Source of the DNA: Primula veris | Taxonomy: Eukaryota; Streptophyta; Magnoliopsida; Ericales; Primulaceae | DNA length: 64,000 bases | Direction: 5' to 3' | NCBI GenBank assembly: GCA_963682055.1 | Contig: OY821748.1 | Location: 5,738,343 to 5,802,342, forward strand | In this document: positions 12,480-23,068 of the stretch, in pieces | Numbering within the stretch: the stretch's first letter is position 1 | Layout: every line of letters begins with the position of its first letter | Made by a program: the position numbers and the translations under genes | The notes under the pieces: model-generated | What the model was told of the DNA's origin: nothing | Database searches by the model: none | The model's input: the letters and a program-made list of their open reading frames with translations, nothing else

Positions 12480-13265
12480 TAGGGGGTGGAAGTTATAAGA
12501 TCCGTCAATCCGACCAATCCGACCAATCCGATGGTTTGGTATAGATTGAATTGAATTTTCTATCCAATGGTTTGGTTTAGGATTTAGAAAATTTGATAGG
12601 TTCTTTTCTTAACGAATTAGTTTAGGATTGTTTAATGGTAGTCCATAAGAGAGTGGACCGATCGGACCGATTAAATCCGTTTGAAATCCGATCCATTATT
12701 CCGTTTAAATCCGATCCAACTAATAAAAAGAAACCGAGTGTCCTATGCCATATAAATACCTTAACTGTACCATACCATATAAAAATCATAACAAAATATT
12801 AGCGATAAAAAACAACACTTCAAAGCTACATAACTACTATAATAACCTATCCGCTTAACTAATTCCACAAGTTTTTTCTTTCTCTTTCTTTCCAGATTTT
12901 TTTATTTTTTTTATATCGCCACATTTATCTCTTACTGCAAAATTATTTCTTATCAAATTATGATTTTGAATATCCAAAATGTTGCTGCTATTTGATAGTG
13001 TTAATGTTCATTTTTCTCTTAGTTTATACATTTTTTCGATGTTTAGATTTGAAAGTCTTAAGTTCACATTTAGTATCGTAAATTCGAACACAATCCAAAC
13101 CGCCAAATCCGGTCAAAACTAAACCAAACCGATTCGTTGGTTTAGTTTTGTCTGAATTGGAAATACGATTGGTTTAGTTTCGATTCAAATATTCAAATCC
13201 GTTACATAATTGATTGGATTAGGATGCCGACTAATCCGTTGCAATCCAAGCCATTTGCACCCCTA
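12480..13265. mobile_element. Probable hAT-like non-autonomous element
   Basis: It starts TAGGGGGTGG and ends with gcacccctA, giving short inverted ends of the TAGGGGTG type found in plant hAT elements. The interior repeats 'ccgatccaatc' and 'ggtttggttt' motifs in both orientations near the two ends. I could not find a convincing 8-bp target duplication, so the boundaries are tentative. Confidence 0.5.
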
Positions 13266-13489
13266 TCACATAGGATATATTACAATGTGGAAGGGGAATG
13301 ATAATTCAATTTACGGTAAACGGTTTTCTACCGAGGGGTGAGAAGTTTCGTTCTCCCAACCAAGATTCTCTGCAAAATTTTGGTTTTTGATATACGTAAA
13401 AACAATAATTTAAAGTGAAATGGCTAAAAAGAAATAAGCAAATTTTATTTCTATAATGGAATAAGACTATTACAAATTCCGACACTTGC

Positions 13490-13780
13490 TGTAACGACCC
13501 GGCCCTACGGGCCGAACCGTCACGCCCGTATCAACAATATTGTCCGCTTTGGCACAACTTTCCAGGGGGGTCACCCATCCTGGTACTACTCCAAGCTAAG
13601 CACGCTTAACTATGGAGTTCCGTCCTCGCTATTGTGCCGCACGGCTTTAAAAGGCCTTGTTAATAGGAAATGGATCTTTAAGCTCATATACCACAGGGGT
13701 ACTCTCATATATGGGCGATGTGGGACTGACGCACAACACCGCACCACAGAATTTCCTTCCTGGAAATCTGGGTCGTCACA
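13490..13780 (-). repeat. Cassandra 3' LTR
   Basis: 291 bp with TG and CA ends. It differs from the other LTR at only a handful of sites (for example 'ggccctacggg' against 'ggtcctacgga'). Confidence 0.9.
13562..13622 (-). other. 5S rRNA-derived segment in Cassandra LTR
   Basis: The minus strand reads GAACTCCATAGTTAAGCGTG, then CTT, and later AGTAGTACCAGGATGGGTGA. These correspond to 5S rRNA from the region before box A through box C, so the internal Pol III control region is largely kept. A second copy is at 13962-14021. It is not a functional 5S gene: the 5' and 3' thirds of 5S rRNA are absent or unrecognisable. Confidence 0.85.
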
Positions 13781-13890
13781 ATCACCCTCCATTTAGGCAC
13801 GACGTCCTCGTCGGGCACGTCGCCCTTTCGGGGCTCACACACTCGTGCTAGTCCCCACATTTCCGGCCAGATAGAGGCTCTGATACCACC

Positions 13891-14181
13891 TGTAACGACC
13901 CGGTCCTACGGACCGAACCGTCACGCCCGTATCAACAATATTGTCCGTTTTGACACAACTTCCCAGGGGGGTCACCCATCATGGTACTACTCCAAGCTAA
14001 GCACGCTTAACTATGGAGTTCCGTCCTCGCTATTGTGCCGCACGGCTTTAAAAGGCCTTGTTAATAGGAAATGGATCTTTAAGCTCATATACCACAGGGG
14101 TACTCTCATATCTGGGCGATGTGGGACTGACGCACAACACCGCACCACAGAATTTCCTTCCTGGAAATCTGGGTCGTCACA
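13891..14181 (-). repeat. Cassandra 5' LTR
   Basis: 291 bp and adjacent to the primer-binding site on its inner side (minus strand). Confidence 0.9.
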
Positions 14182-15469
14182 CTTGCAGAATGTAAATGCA
14201 ATTTAATAAACTTACAGACATATTAATATAATTTATTAAACTGATGGACTGCTTTGTAATTAACTGAAACTGCCAGACAAAATAGTATCAAACTATAATG
14301 CTGGACTGTTTGTTAATTAAACGAAACTGCGAGACAGAATAGTATGATTACTAAACTGTTGGACTGTTTCTATAAATAAATAAAATTACAGAACTGAAAT
14401 ATAAATTAAAGAATTGAAAGGTACTAAAATGAAATTACATAATAGAAAAGTACTGAAATAAAATGACTGAATTTAAATGTACAGAATAGAAAAGTATAGA
14501 ATTGAAAAGACAGAATAAAAAATGCAGGAAAGAAATAGACTAGACGACTGTAAACGGTCTGCACTTAACCGATATTCGCCCAACCACATTTACTTTTCTT
14601 GTTGCGTTGGCGTTTTGATTCCAATGTACAACGTCTCGGATGGCTCGCTTGAAATTGGCGACGATTCAAGATCGAACTGTTGGTGGGTGGCCATCTCTAA
14701 CTAAAATGTAATTCTATTGTTTAGAGAGATGATATGGTGATTTGTTTGATTTTAGAATGTTGTGTTTCTGATATGGGGGGGAGCTGCCTACATATATGTT
14801 GCTGAGTATCTCAGTCAACAAGTCACACTTAATATTGTCAGTTTTTGAATTTCGAAACAACAGTATTAACTCTGCAATGAATTCATATTTATACAAAACT
14901 TTTTTTCTGTCTTGGGACGAGGCCCGAGTCCCAAACGAGAGCGTGCGTGTGTGGTACACACATGTCTATGTGGACGCACAACTTAATATGCACATGTGAT
15001 AGATTTGTATATATATTGTAAAAATGACTTTTCATTTTCCAATGTGAGACAATTCCCAATGAATTATCCCCATTTAATTTATTTTCCAGCATTAAGAGTT
15101 TTTCTCTTTTTCAATCCTAATATTTGAAGACAATTTACATTCACACCCATTCTCCGAATAGGTCATGCGATATACCGTTACGAATCTTTTTATACCAGAT
15201 ACTCAAGCGTCTTGAGTATGGTGTCAAAAGACAACGGCTGTCGCTTGGAATTTTAACTCAAAGATGATCATATGACCATTCGAAAACTACCATGTTTTAA
15301 CATGGTTTTTTCCAACAGAAATTTGATGTTTACATGAATTACGACATTATAAATCAATAAAACTAAAAAGTAATAAACAACTTAGGAAATCAAAATGGTA
15401 AATGCATGATTTGTTATTATAAATACCAATTTAAGGGTATCTATAAGCATCAGAATTATTATACAAACA

Positions 15470-15883
15470 TCATTTCCAATCATACATTTTCATAAAAATT
15501 GAATAGCCGTTGCTCAAAAAGAAGCCATCAGCCGCAACTTCCCAGAAGCATGTGTATATTCCTCTCGGTGATCGACAATGATGATATCCGATTACATTAT
15601 AATTAAAAACCTCAAAACTTGCCACATGACCACCCCACTTAAATTCACACCAGTACATATTTAGGTTTAAACCGTCCATCCTAAATTGCCAGCCGATGTA
15701 TTCTCCGGTTTGCATTACATATCTTCCAACATCACGACGGTGATCTTTACAGTGAACTGTCAACGATTTTGGAATGCTTGGAAGCCGGTCTCGTATGATG
15801 ATCCGGTATTCATCCCTTCCCGCATGAGGCATTGGAAAAATACATAATAAAATTAAAATAACGGCATGGAGAAGGAAATTCAT
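15470..15883 (-). CDS. Secreted plant self-incompatibility S1-like protein (SPH1)
   Basis: A 137-residue protein on the minus strand. Residues 1-21 are a hydrophobic signal peptide ending FPMPHA, a good signal-peptidase site. The mature part has the S1-family pattern: YRIIIRD strand, LTVHCK, GWQFRMD, CEFKWG, FEVFNYN, HHCRSPRGIYTCFWEVAADGFFL. Four cysteines at 45, 79, 103 and 112 fit the conserved family set that forms two disulphides. The founding member, Papaver PrsS, is the stigma S-determinant ligand; most SPH genes have no known role and are thought to be secreted signalling peptides. This is the most divergent of five copies and lacks the N-glycosylation sequons seen in the others. It belongs to the oldest unit; a solo LTR lies 153 bp past its stop codon. 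Confidence 0.93.
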   Translation of the reverse strand: MNFLLHAVILILLCIFPMPHAGRDEYRIIIRDRLPSIPKSLTVHCKDHRRDVGRYVMQTGEYIGWQFRMDGLNLNMYWCEFKWGGHVASFEVFNYNVIGYHHCRSPRGIYTCFWEVAADGFFLSNGYSIFMKMYDWK

Positions 15884-15919
15884 CTTTGTTTTTTATTCTT
15901 TTGATGAAAGCTGACTCAA

Positions 15920-15927
15920 TATATATA
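15920..15927 (-). promoter_or_regulatory. TATA box of SPH1
   Basis: The minus strand reads TTATATATATTGA, 37 nt upstream of the ATG at 15883. The same layout (a TATATA run followed by a short leader with 'tcatcaaaagaataaaa') precedes the other SPH genes. Confidence 0.6.
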
Positions 15928-16182
15928 AGTATCTTTAGGTGCGCGATTATAGCAAAGAACCGTAGTAGATTTTAAGATTTCAACTTCGTGGTTGTTCAGT
16001 ATCTTACATTTAAAATATTGTAACCAACAAAAGAAAATTCCATATTGTTTGGTTTCATCATGGTCAGTACATCGTTTATGGCTTTTGTTTCGATGTAAAA
16101 CCATCTCTGGTTAATACATCATTAATGCTGGATAAGTTGGAAAAGGAAATAATTTTTTTAAAAAAATTTAAAGTCGGAAATC

Positions 16183-16428
16183 ATGGATATAACCGAGAAT
16201 ATGATTAAGCTCCGAGGTGATAATAGATGGACTTTCGTTTGGGGGCCTCGATCGACCAACAAACCAGCCAATTGTCTCGCCGTTTACGCCAGAGGGAGTG
16301 ATACTTATTCGCTTTTACATGTTTTGTTTGACCAGCTGTGGTTGTTTATTAACTCTGATTTGCCTTTATTTTTATTAATACTAGTAATCGTGTCTCACGA
16401 GTTACGTGTGCGGCGCGTAATACAATAA
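16183..16428 (+). pseudogene. Possible RNase H-like (RVT_3) C-terminal fragment
   Basis: An 81-codon frame. Its first third (DITENMIKLRGDNRWTFVWG, then PRSTNKPANCLA) resembles the end of plant 'reverse transcriptase-like' RNase H domains, where a W-x-F-x-W-V-x-R-x-x-N-x-x-A-x-x-L-A pattern is common. The rest is hydrophobic and unrecognised. A duplicate without the first residues lies at 46236-46440. It is probably a relic of a non-LTR element or of a domesticated RVT_3 gene, not an active gene. Confidence 0.3.
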
Positions 16429-17000
16429 AAATATAGAAAATATGTATAGTTATGATATAAATACGTGGATAATAAAAAAAAATATTTTAAGATTTAAAAG
16501 AATGTTTCGTTGTTAAAGAGTAATAAATAGTTTTATTAGTTTTTAGTTTTTATATTTTTATGGGAGTATGTTATTATTGTAATTAATATAAAGATGTAAC
16601 AGTATTTTTAGAAAAAAAATGGATAAATTGGATTAACTTATTATAATAGAATGATATTTCTATTTTAAAAAATAAAAATCGAGGGTGCATATTGATATTG
16701 CCAACTTGCCATGGTAACTAATCCATAATTCCATATTCTGGTTGATGTTTAAACAAATTCGGATAGATTAGTTACAATAGTACGAAAATGAGCAAAGTTT
16801 GTTTGTCTCTACTAATTAAATAAAAAAAACTGATAGAACGTGCTACCAAACAACTTCCCCCAAAAGTATTAAGCTTTAACTCTTCACCTCCTCTAACATT
16901 CTTCTCTAAAATAAAATAAATTAATTCATTTTTTTAGAAAATAAAATAAACTAAGCGTTGATTAACTCCCTTCATTTTCTTCATCTATTAAGCTTCAATT

Positions 17001-17058
17001 CTCGAGTACTCATGAACCTGAAAAGGTGCTCACCTTTTACTTAACAGTGAGAAGAAAC
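17001..17058 (+). pseudogene. PPR exon 1 relic, 5' part (left block)
   Basis: The plus strand reads SSTHEPEKVLTFYLTVRR, matching STEPEKTLTFYLKMRK of the intact PPR gene (57595 onward). It is followed by about 1.2 kb of unrelated DNA (plus the LTR element) before the exon resumes at 25328. A decayed gene copy without coding potential. Confidence 0.7.
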
Positions 17059-17673
17059 AAACGTGAAAAGTGCGAAATTCAAGTTCTAATAAATCGATAA
17101 AGATCTATTTAGTGAAAGTTAAAAAGCTAACTTGTACCAATACACATGTTAAGAGTTTAAATGTTATCCAATCTATCTCATATCTTTTAATTGTACTGAT
17201 AGTATGGAAATAATTTGATGTAACTTAACTATATTTAATCTTGTAAATAACTTAGTGGATTGAATATCATCATTTCTATAATTGCATTTATTATTTTGCT
17301 ACAATATTAGATATAGTTAATCCAAATTCATTTCATATATTTATTTTTCGATTATAAATTAAAATGTTGTGTTTACATTAATTTAATGTTTGTTATTTTA
17401 TTTTGATTTCAGAGGTAAATAATTTTCAATTTCACCTCAGCGGAGTTTTTGTTTGGTTCACATAAAATATATAACTTTTTTATTATTTTTAATTAATATT
17501 TAAGTTTAACTTAGTCTCAACTAGATTTCTATAATTTTATTTGAATTTTTATTGTATAGTAAAGTTAGTTTTATTTTACAAAACCATAATTTATATAACA
17601 AAATGAATTATTTAACCCTCCATCTAAATTATTTCGAAATTAATTGATTTTTATTAACCAAAATCTTCAATTC

Positions 17674-17897
17674 TGTTGTGTGACATATTAGCTCGTTATA
17701 GATATATATATAGATATGTATAGATATAGAGAGAGATATGAGAGAGACAACAATAGAGTCTTTATTAATTAGAATGTATATGAATGAATGTAAAATACAA
17801 GACCCCTAACCCTCTTTATATAGATAGAGGGGTAGGGTTATAAGCCCACTTGGGCCCATAAAGTACAAGTCCAATAGTCCAATAATATCCTACAACA
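17674..17897 (-). repeat. 3' LTR of the hairpin-rich element
   Basis: 224 bp with TG and CA ends. It contains TA/GATA runs and the palindromic 'cctctttatatagatagagg'. I see no difference from the other LTR. Confidence 0.93.
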
Positions 17898-17910
17898 CTC
17901 CCCCTTTGGA
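17898..17910 (-). other. Polypurine tract of the hairpin-rich element
   Basis: The minus strand reads TCCAAAGGGGGAG directly before the 3' LTR TG. This is the plus-strand primer site in LTR elements. Confidence 0.75.
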
Positions 17911-17991
17911 CGTCTTGAATTCTTCGTCTTCATGCAGTCGATCTGAGTCGAGTTCATTCGCAATGCTAAACACATAAAAACCTTAGGGACG

Positions 17992-18380
17992 GAAAACCCA
18001 GTGTGGGACAAAACCGGTACCTAGGAGAAACTGTGTAGCCGAATGATATAGGCCGAAATTCCATGTAATTAACTAACCACAAAACAGTGTGCCTCATCAA
18101 AACCTTGTCAGAGCAAACCCAATGGGAAAATCTCTGATCGAAGGAAAAAGAGTGCAACAATGGTAGTAGTAGGGATCAACCACAAAACAGCTGCCTCATC
18201 AAAACCTTGCTAGAGTAAACCCAGTGGGAAAAAATCTCTAGTCGAAGGACAAAAGAGTACACAGTGGTAAGAAGTATACAACAGGATACTCCCCCTAATT
18301 TCGGCAATCTTAAGTGAGGTATGATGGGAACGTGTCTCGCTAAAAACCTTGTCAAGGAAAACCCAGTGGGAAAAAACCTT
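17992..18380 (-). repeat. Four copies of a Copia 3'-noncoding box
   Basis: Units centred on 'aaacccagtgggaaa' (near 17995, 18115, 18216 and 18357) alternate with 'accttgtcaagg', 'agtcgaaggac' and 'aagagta(c)ac' motifs. Minus-strand TTTTCCCACTGGGTTTTCC...CCTTGACAAGG is the box commonly found between pol and the 3' LTR of plant Copia elements. Here it is amplified in tandem with drift. Confidence 0.75.
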
Positions 18381-18404
18381 GGTCTAAGGACAAAAAGAGT
18401 ACAC

Positions 18405-21400
18405 GAGCATGCGACTGGATGCTCCCCCTCACTTGCACACGACAGGGTGCGAAGATTTCGACTAAGTAGTAATTAGTGCAATAAGCATTCACCTGGATGC
18501 TCCCCCTCACTTGCACACAACTGGGTGCAAAGATTTCATATTCCAAGAAAGAGTACGAGCATTCGACTGGATGCCTCATTTACTTACATACGACTGGATG
18601 CAAGAAAATCTAACGTGGAATAGAACGAGCATTCAACTGGATGCTCTTAAACTTCATTTGTGAAGATTAATTTCGGCAAGAAATGCTAAATAGCATAATG
18701 TAGTCATGTCTCTCTTGATCAATAACAACAAGTTGTCTTCTATGACAAGTGTTTTATCTGGATCGTGAGACAGAACATATGTAATTCAAATATGACTAAT
18801 ACTAGCTCGAAGCCATATACACTCTCTAGTCGTCTCATAGAGCACGAATAGATCAGAGTGATTCACTTGGAGTCATTCCAAGACCTCCAAGATGTCGCCT
18901 TATTCCTAATGGTAAAGACATACCATGTTAGGAATATCCCTTATGCGGGTCTGATAAGTAACAGGCATCGGTATAACCGAAAAAGGGTTGCGTTAATTCG
19001 AGTACCGAAGGGGGTAGGTACACTCGATGACGCAAATGGGATAAACTAGCCCACTTCCAAAATTACCATAAGGTAAGGGAATGTGTCTTTAGTGCCATTT
19101 CGATGGCAGCGTGTTAGCGCGATGTTGTGTCGAGCTATACCATTCACAACAGACGAGATGTTCGTCCTAGCACATTAAACCAAGTACAATGATGCGCTTA
19201 TTGTACGTAGATATGAACATTATTGTTCAATATCTCTTCATCGTCTCATCAGGGACGGACTGGGTCTATATCAATGTCTAGTGATCGAACGATCATGGGA
19301 GAATCTGACGACTTAGCGTCATGATGACTAAAACGTCATAACACCTTCTGGGTGTAGTCTGAATCATGGACTTAGATTCAATATTTACGGGACTCAATCA
19401 TCAGGTTGAGTCACTACCGTGTCTTCCCAAAATCCTTCATCTCGAAGGCAAATCCAAAAATGGATCGCGTAATAAAACACGCAAGGGCATAATACTTGTT
19501 CAAGTATCCCAAGCTAATCAAGTACTCACTTAGGCGGGTATACCACATCCGCTCGGATTATATTAATCCATATAGTGAACGTCTCATTTAATTGAGATCG
19601 TGTTCCGTGGTCAGGAACTACTTGATTCAAGCATTATGAAGTCACACAGGGACCTTCATCTGTATCGCTTTGTCTAAATCCCCATAGAGATAAAACTGTG
19701 ACCACATTCATGGCTGCATACTCAGTTTTTCGGAAACTACTAAACTGGTAAAGTAGGGGACTGTTATAATGTCCATTACGAGGAAATCAACCATCTCGTA
19801 ATCAATTCCAAGGTGTGAGAGAAGCCTTGCGCTACTAGGCGAGCATTCTACAATCTCATTATTCTCATCACTTTTCCTTACGAATAACCAAATAAACGAA
19901 CTCGTTTAACATTGGTGGTGTTGGATCTACAGGTCCGAACACACTTTCGCTAAGGAGTCTGCTTGGATTTTAAGTTTCCATTAGTACAGTCTATTCTCCG
20001 TTGACTTCAGGCAACGGTACATGGTTCTCTGTCATAATTTGCTCATATTATCAGTCGTCACCGAATATATGAATAAGTAATCAATGACAGTCTCATTTCG
20101 CTTCAATATCGTCTAAGATATCATGATCGACAGATATTTCAAGATTCTCAGGATGAGGAGGAATCACACATCTCCTAGATCCTTTGTAATCTCGTGCGAC
20201 AAACGAGTTTCAGTTCACCACCTCTGGGGCTGAACGAATTAAGAACCGGTCAACTTCCTCATATATTAGGAAGGACGATAGACTGACGGCCGACGGCAGC
20301 GTCATTTGCTTGGTGGGTTCGGCCAAAGCAACGTGTTACGACAGGAACACGGCGTCCGACAGGGACGTCTATCCTTGCAAGCATTTTGCAGCAGGTATAA
20401 ATGATCTCGTGACATCTCATAAAGTCATTAAATGCGTCTGGCATTTAGTTAGACTTGAGGGAGTCTATGCACTTACTTATCACTAAGTGCAGTTTTGGGG
20501 ATCAAGCTAAGACTGAGTGGGTTATGCCACATTACTTCACGTCGTTCCTTATCAACGGTAACGTGCAAATCTCCTCCTAACGACGGGGAGAACAGTCTTA
20601 ACGATGTCACTTTCGCATATCATGCGGTAAAGAGATCGCTTGCCAAGGTTACTCTATCAAATGATAGGCAGGAGATTCATAATCGACTTATGTCCCCTTC
20701 AGAGGTCCATATTCTGAACGCTAGAACGGCTCAATCAAAATATTAATTAATCACTCTAAACACGCGTTAATATGAGACTTCTGTCTCATAACCAGTAACC
20801 AGCTGGTACGCATATGGTGTTTGAGTGTCTATGGGCCTCATAACGGACCAATGCAGCAAAATAGCATAACCCCACACGGAAATATAAATCTTGGTGCGCA
20901 AGACCAAGAAATGCGTGCAATTATTTGCAGTCGCATCATCAAACTTTCCGTGAGTCCATTTGGGTCTGAACATAATCTGAACATAATCGACAGGATGTTC
21001 AATTTCAATTTCCAAACTCAGGTAATTCAAATCGAAATTTCGATTATTACTCTTCGGAATTATCAAGTCGACTAGACTTTTCAGGATAATCCGGATCATG
21101 AGCCATCAACTTAATGATAGGGCTAAAAGTTTGGAAAGTGCTGCATTTATGTGGACAACATTAAAATGTGACCATATTGTCGATGCATCAACCATAACCA
21201 TTTATATTTATAGTCCGTCTTATGGTTGGATAAGTCCACAATAACTCCTTCAATTCTTTACAAGAATTCTACGAGTTCATTTCGTGATCTTTACACATAC
21301 TAGTCTTTCAAAGTGAGCATTAATGGCATGAATTTCGGATTAATCGCGAAATATATTCTCAGAGAGAATCCAAATGCGATGCGATTATAAATCAAGCATC

Positions 21401-23068
21401 GTCTTTTGACCCGGGAATATCTCATCCGGTCAATGCCACAATATCAAAATGTTCTTATCAATCGACGACAGGCGAATGATAGTACAGACAATCATGTCTT
21501 AGCATCTAAATCATTTATCATTTCGACGACAGGCGAAATGATAAGATAACTTTAAATGCTTTAAAGAGTGTGGTAGCAACCACTTGAAAGACATTTCAAC
21601 TCCTCTAAAATACGCTTTTGGTCGTATTGAATGGAGGCTATGTAAAGAAATTTTAATTCTTTCATGAGCTATTACCAGATAACACTGGTTTTCTCGAATA
21701 TTTTATAACTCAACAAGATACGGCAGGACCTACATGAGTATAAGAACTCATATTTGACAAATCAATTTGGTTTTACCAAAGATTTTGATTTTGGAACGAC
21801 AGGTCCAGAATCATTGTCACTGAGTACTCTTTTAGGCAAGTAGTTGGTGAAATTATGTGGTACCGTGTTACCCACTATTTCCAAAAAAACCAACTAGACC
21901 ACAAGTATTGCCTAAAATTTCATAATTTAAAGTTTGGTCACATTTGTCAAAGGAATTTGCTCAAAACACTTTAAATTATTTCGAGAAATTTCATAAACAG
22001 GCAAACCATAATCCAAAAGTATGTCCAAATGGAAAAAATCATAATCCAAATGGAAAAACATAATCCAGATGAGCGAAAAAATGGCTCAATGATTTATCAA
22101 AATCAATAGAGAAAGGTACCAAACTTATTTGAGCCACAAAACCGGGGGTCTCAAGAGTTTCCTTTCAGTTAGCTTTAACCACATTAACATCGGTTTTTTC
22201 ACCTTTATAATAGTTATGAACTATTTAAGGAGTAACCGTGCATGACATTTGTCTTTATAGCATAGAGTTGCTTCATTGAGCATTATCTCTTGCTTTGTGA
22301 CAACGGGTCATATTGTTCCGTTCAATTACTGTCTTGGAGCCACAGGTTTTCGATTTTGACGATTGTCTAAAATTTCGCTTGGCTAAGCGATTCATCGGGA
22401 TCGCGACAGTTCGAGACAAATAACACTTGTCTCGATTATCGATTCGTGGAAAAAAAATGTACACGAAGAGCATTAATATCAGGCAAACAATTCGCCATTG
22501 ACCCAATAGGATTAAAATTACTCACCGGGGTAATTTTCTTATCCAATAACAGATGGGCGATAAAGGAACATTGTGAATATAAATTCACAATACTGCTTAT
22601 GAAATACAATTTCCAAGCTAGTATTTTGGTGAAGGATTGCTCCAATATGTCAATTTCAGACATTTGTTCACCATAGACGTCATCACGTCTCAAATGTGGC
22701 GGCGGAATAAAATCAACGCCTTAGCATTCATCCTGAGGGTAACAACAAACTCGTGTTTTACTCATCAAAGATGGCATCCAAAAAAAATTTTGGGCATCAC
22801 ATTTTCACACATCAGGGTGACTAACATGTGGTGACGGAATAACATCAACGTCTAAACAGTCATTTCGCAAGTATGTTTTGCGATTTTTCTCATCATAGAT
22901 GGCATCCAACATGTGTTGGGAGTTCTGGATTATTTTTCATATAAAACGACTGGTTTATATGTTTATGGTTTGCACAAGCACAAACTTTTTTTTCGAAACG
23001 ACAGGTTCGAAAACATTAGTTTTGCTTCTCATGTGAATCGGTTCTCATTGATCGAACGACGGGTCGAT
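18405..23068 (-). repeat. Dispersed stem-loop family with a constant loop (about ACGACAGG)
   Basis: At least 22 hairpins with different stems share a 7-10 nt loop related to ACGACAGG or NCGACTGG on the plus strand (CCWGTCGN on minus). Stem-loop-stem spans: 18405-18424, 18435-18450, 18484-18501, 18511-18530, 18559-18574, 18583-18604, 18627-18646, 19242-19257, 19391-19412, 19636-19659, 19918-19942, 19998-20017, 20332-20351, 20351-20369, 20979-21000, 21456-21481, 21515-21544, 21787-21812, 22805-22820, 22938-22961, 22990-23013 and 23051-23068. The best has an 11-bp perfect stem (21515-21525 with 21534-21544). Many further hairpins have other loops. Confidence 0.85.
18796..18978 (-). pseudogene. 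Copia RNase H remnant
   Basis: Minus-strand reading gives GYTDACYLSDPHKGYS, a stop, then SLPLGIRRHLGG, matching the Copia RNase H pattern GYxDAxYLSDPHKxxSQTGYVFxxGxxAISWRS. After a shift it continues ETTRECIWLRASI, matching the usual EASRECVWLRSxI. Upstream, about 19086-19110 gives NGTKDTF, like the RYLxGTKDLxL segment. Stops and frameshifts make it non-functional. The stretch is also folded into palindromes. Confidence 0.7.

Larger units (their letters stand above)
13490..14181 (-). mobile_element. Cassandra-type TRIM element (692 bp) carrying 5S rRNA sequence
   Basis: Two 291-bp direct repeats (13490-13780 and 13891-14181) start TGTAACGACC and end GGTCGTCACA. Each contains an antisense 5S rRNA-like segment. 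The 110-bp interior carries an initiator-Met primer-binding site (complement of about 13878-13890, GGTGGTATCAGAGC) and a purine tract (complement of about 13781-13790). The 5-bp target duplication CTTGC is perfect (13485-13489 and 14182-14186). These are the defining traits of Cassandra elements, which are non-autonomous terminal-repeat retrotransposons in miniature. It lies within an older solo LTR. Confidence 0.93.
13378..15317 (-). mobile_element. Diverged solo LTR of the Copia family at 26229, split by a Cassandra element
   Basis: Read on the minus strand from 15317 it starts TGTTGGAAAAAACCATG like the Copia LTR. It then contains the recognisable blocks of that LTR in order: the segment 'cggagaatgggtgtgaat' (complement of about 15150-15167), the 'ccaccaacagttc' region (near 14675), the tandem 'actgccagac' or 'ggactgttt' units (14240-14360), and a terminal 'caattt...ccgac' part near 13430-13485. 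There is no internal gag or pol and no second LTR, so it appears to be a solo LTR of about 1.25 kb once the nested Cassandra insertion is removed. The low-coordinate end is approximate because of divergence. Confidence 0.7.

Noticed and set aside
13610..13851. Small frames within the Cassandra element
   Set aside because: They lie in 5S-derived and LTR sequence; the element is non-coding.
13562..14021. Functional 5S rRNA genes
   Set aside because: Only the middle of 5S rRNA is present, inside retrotransposon LTRs, with the 5' and 3' thirds missing.
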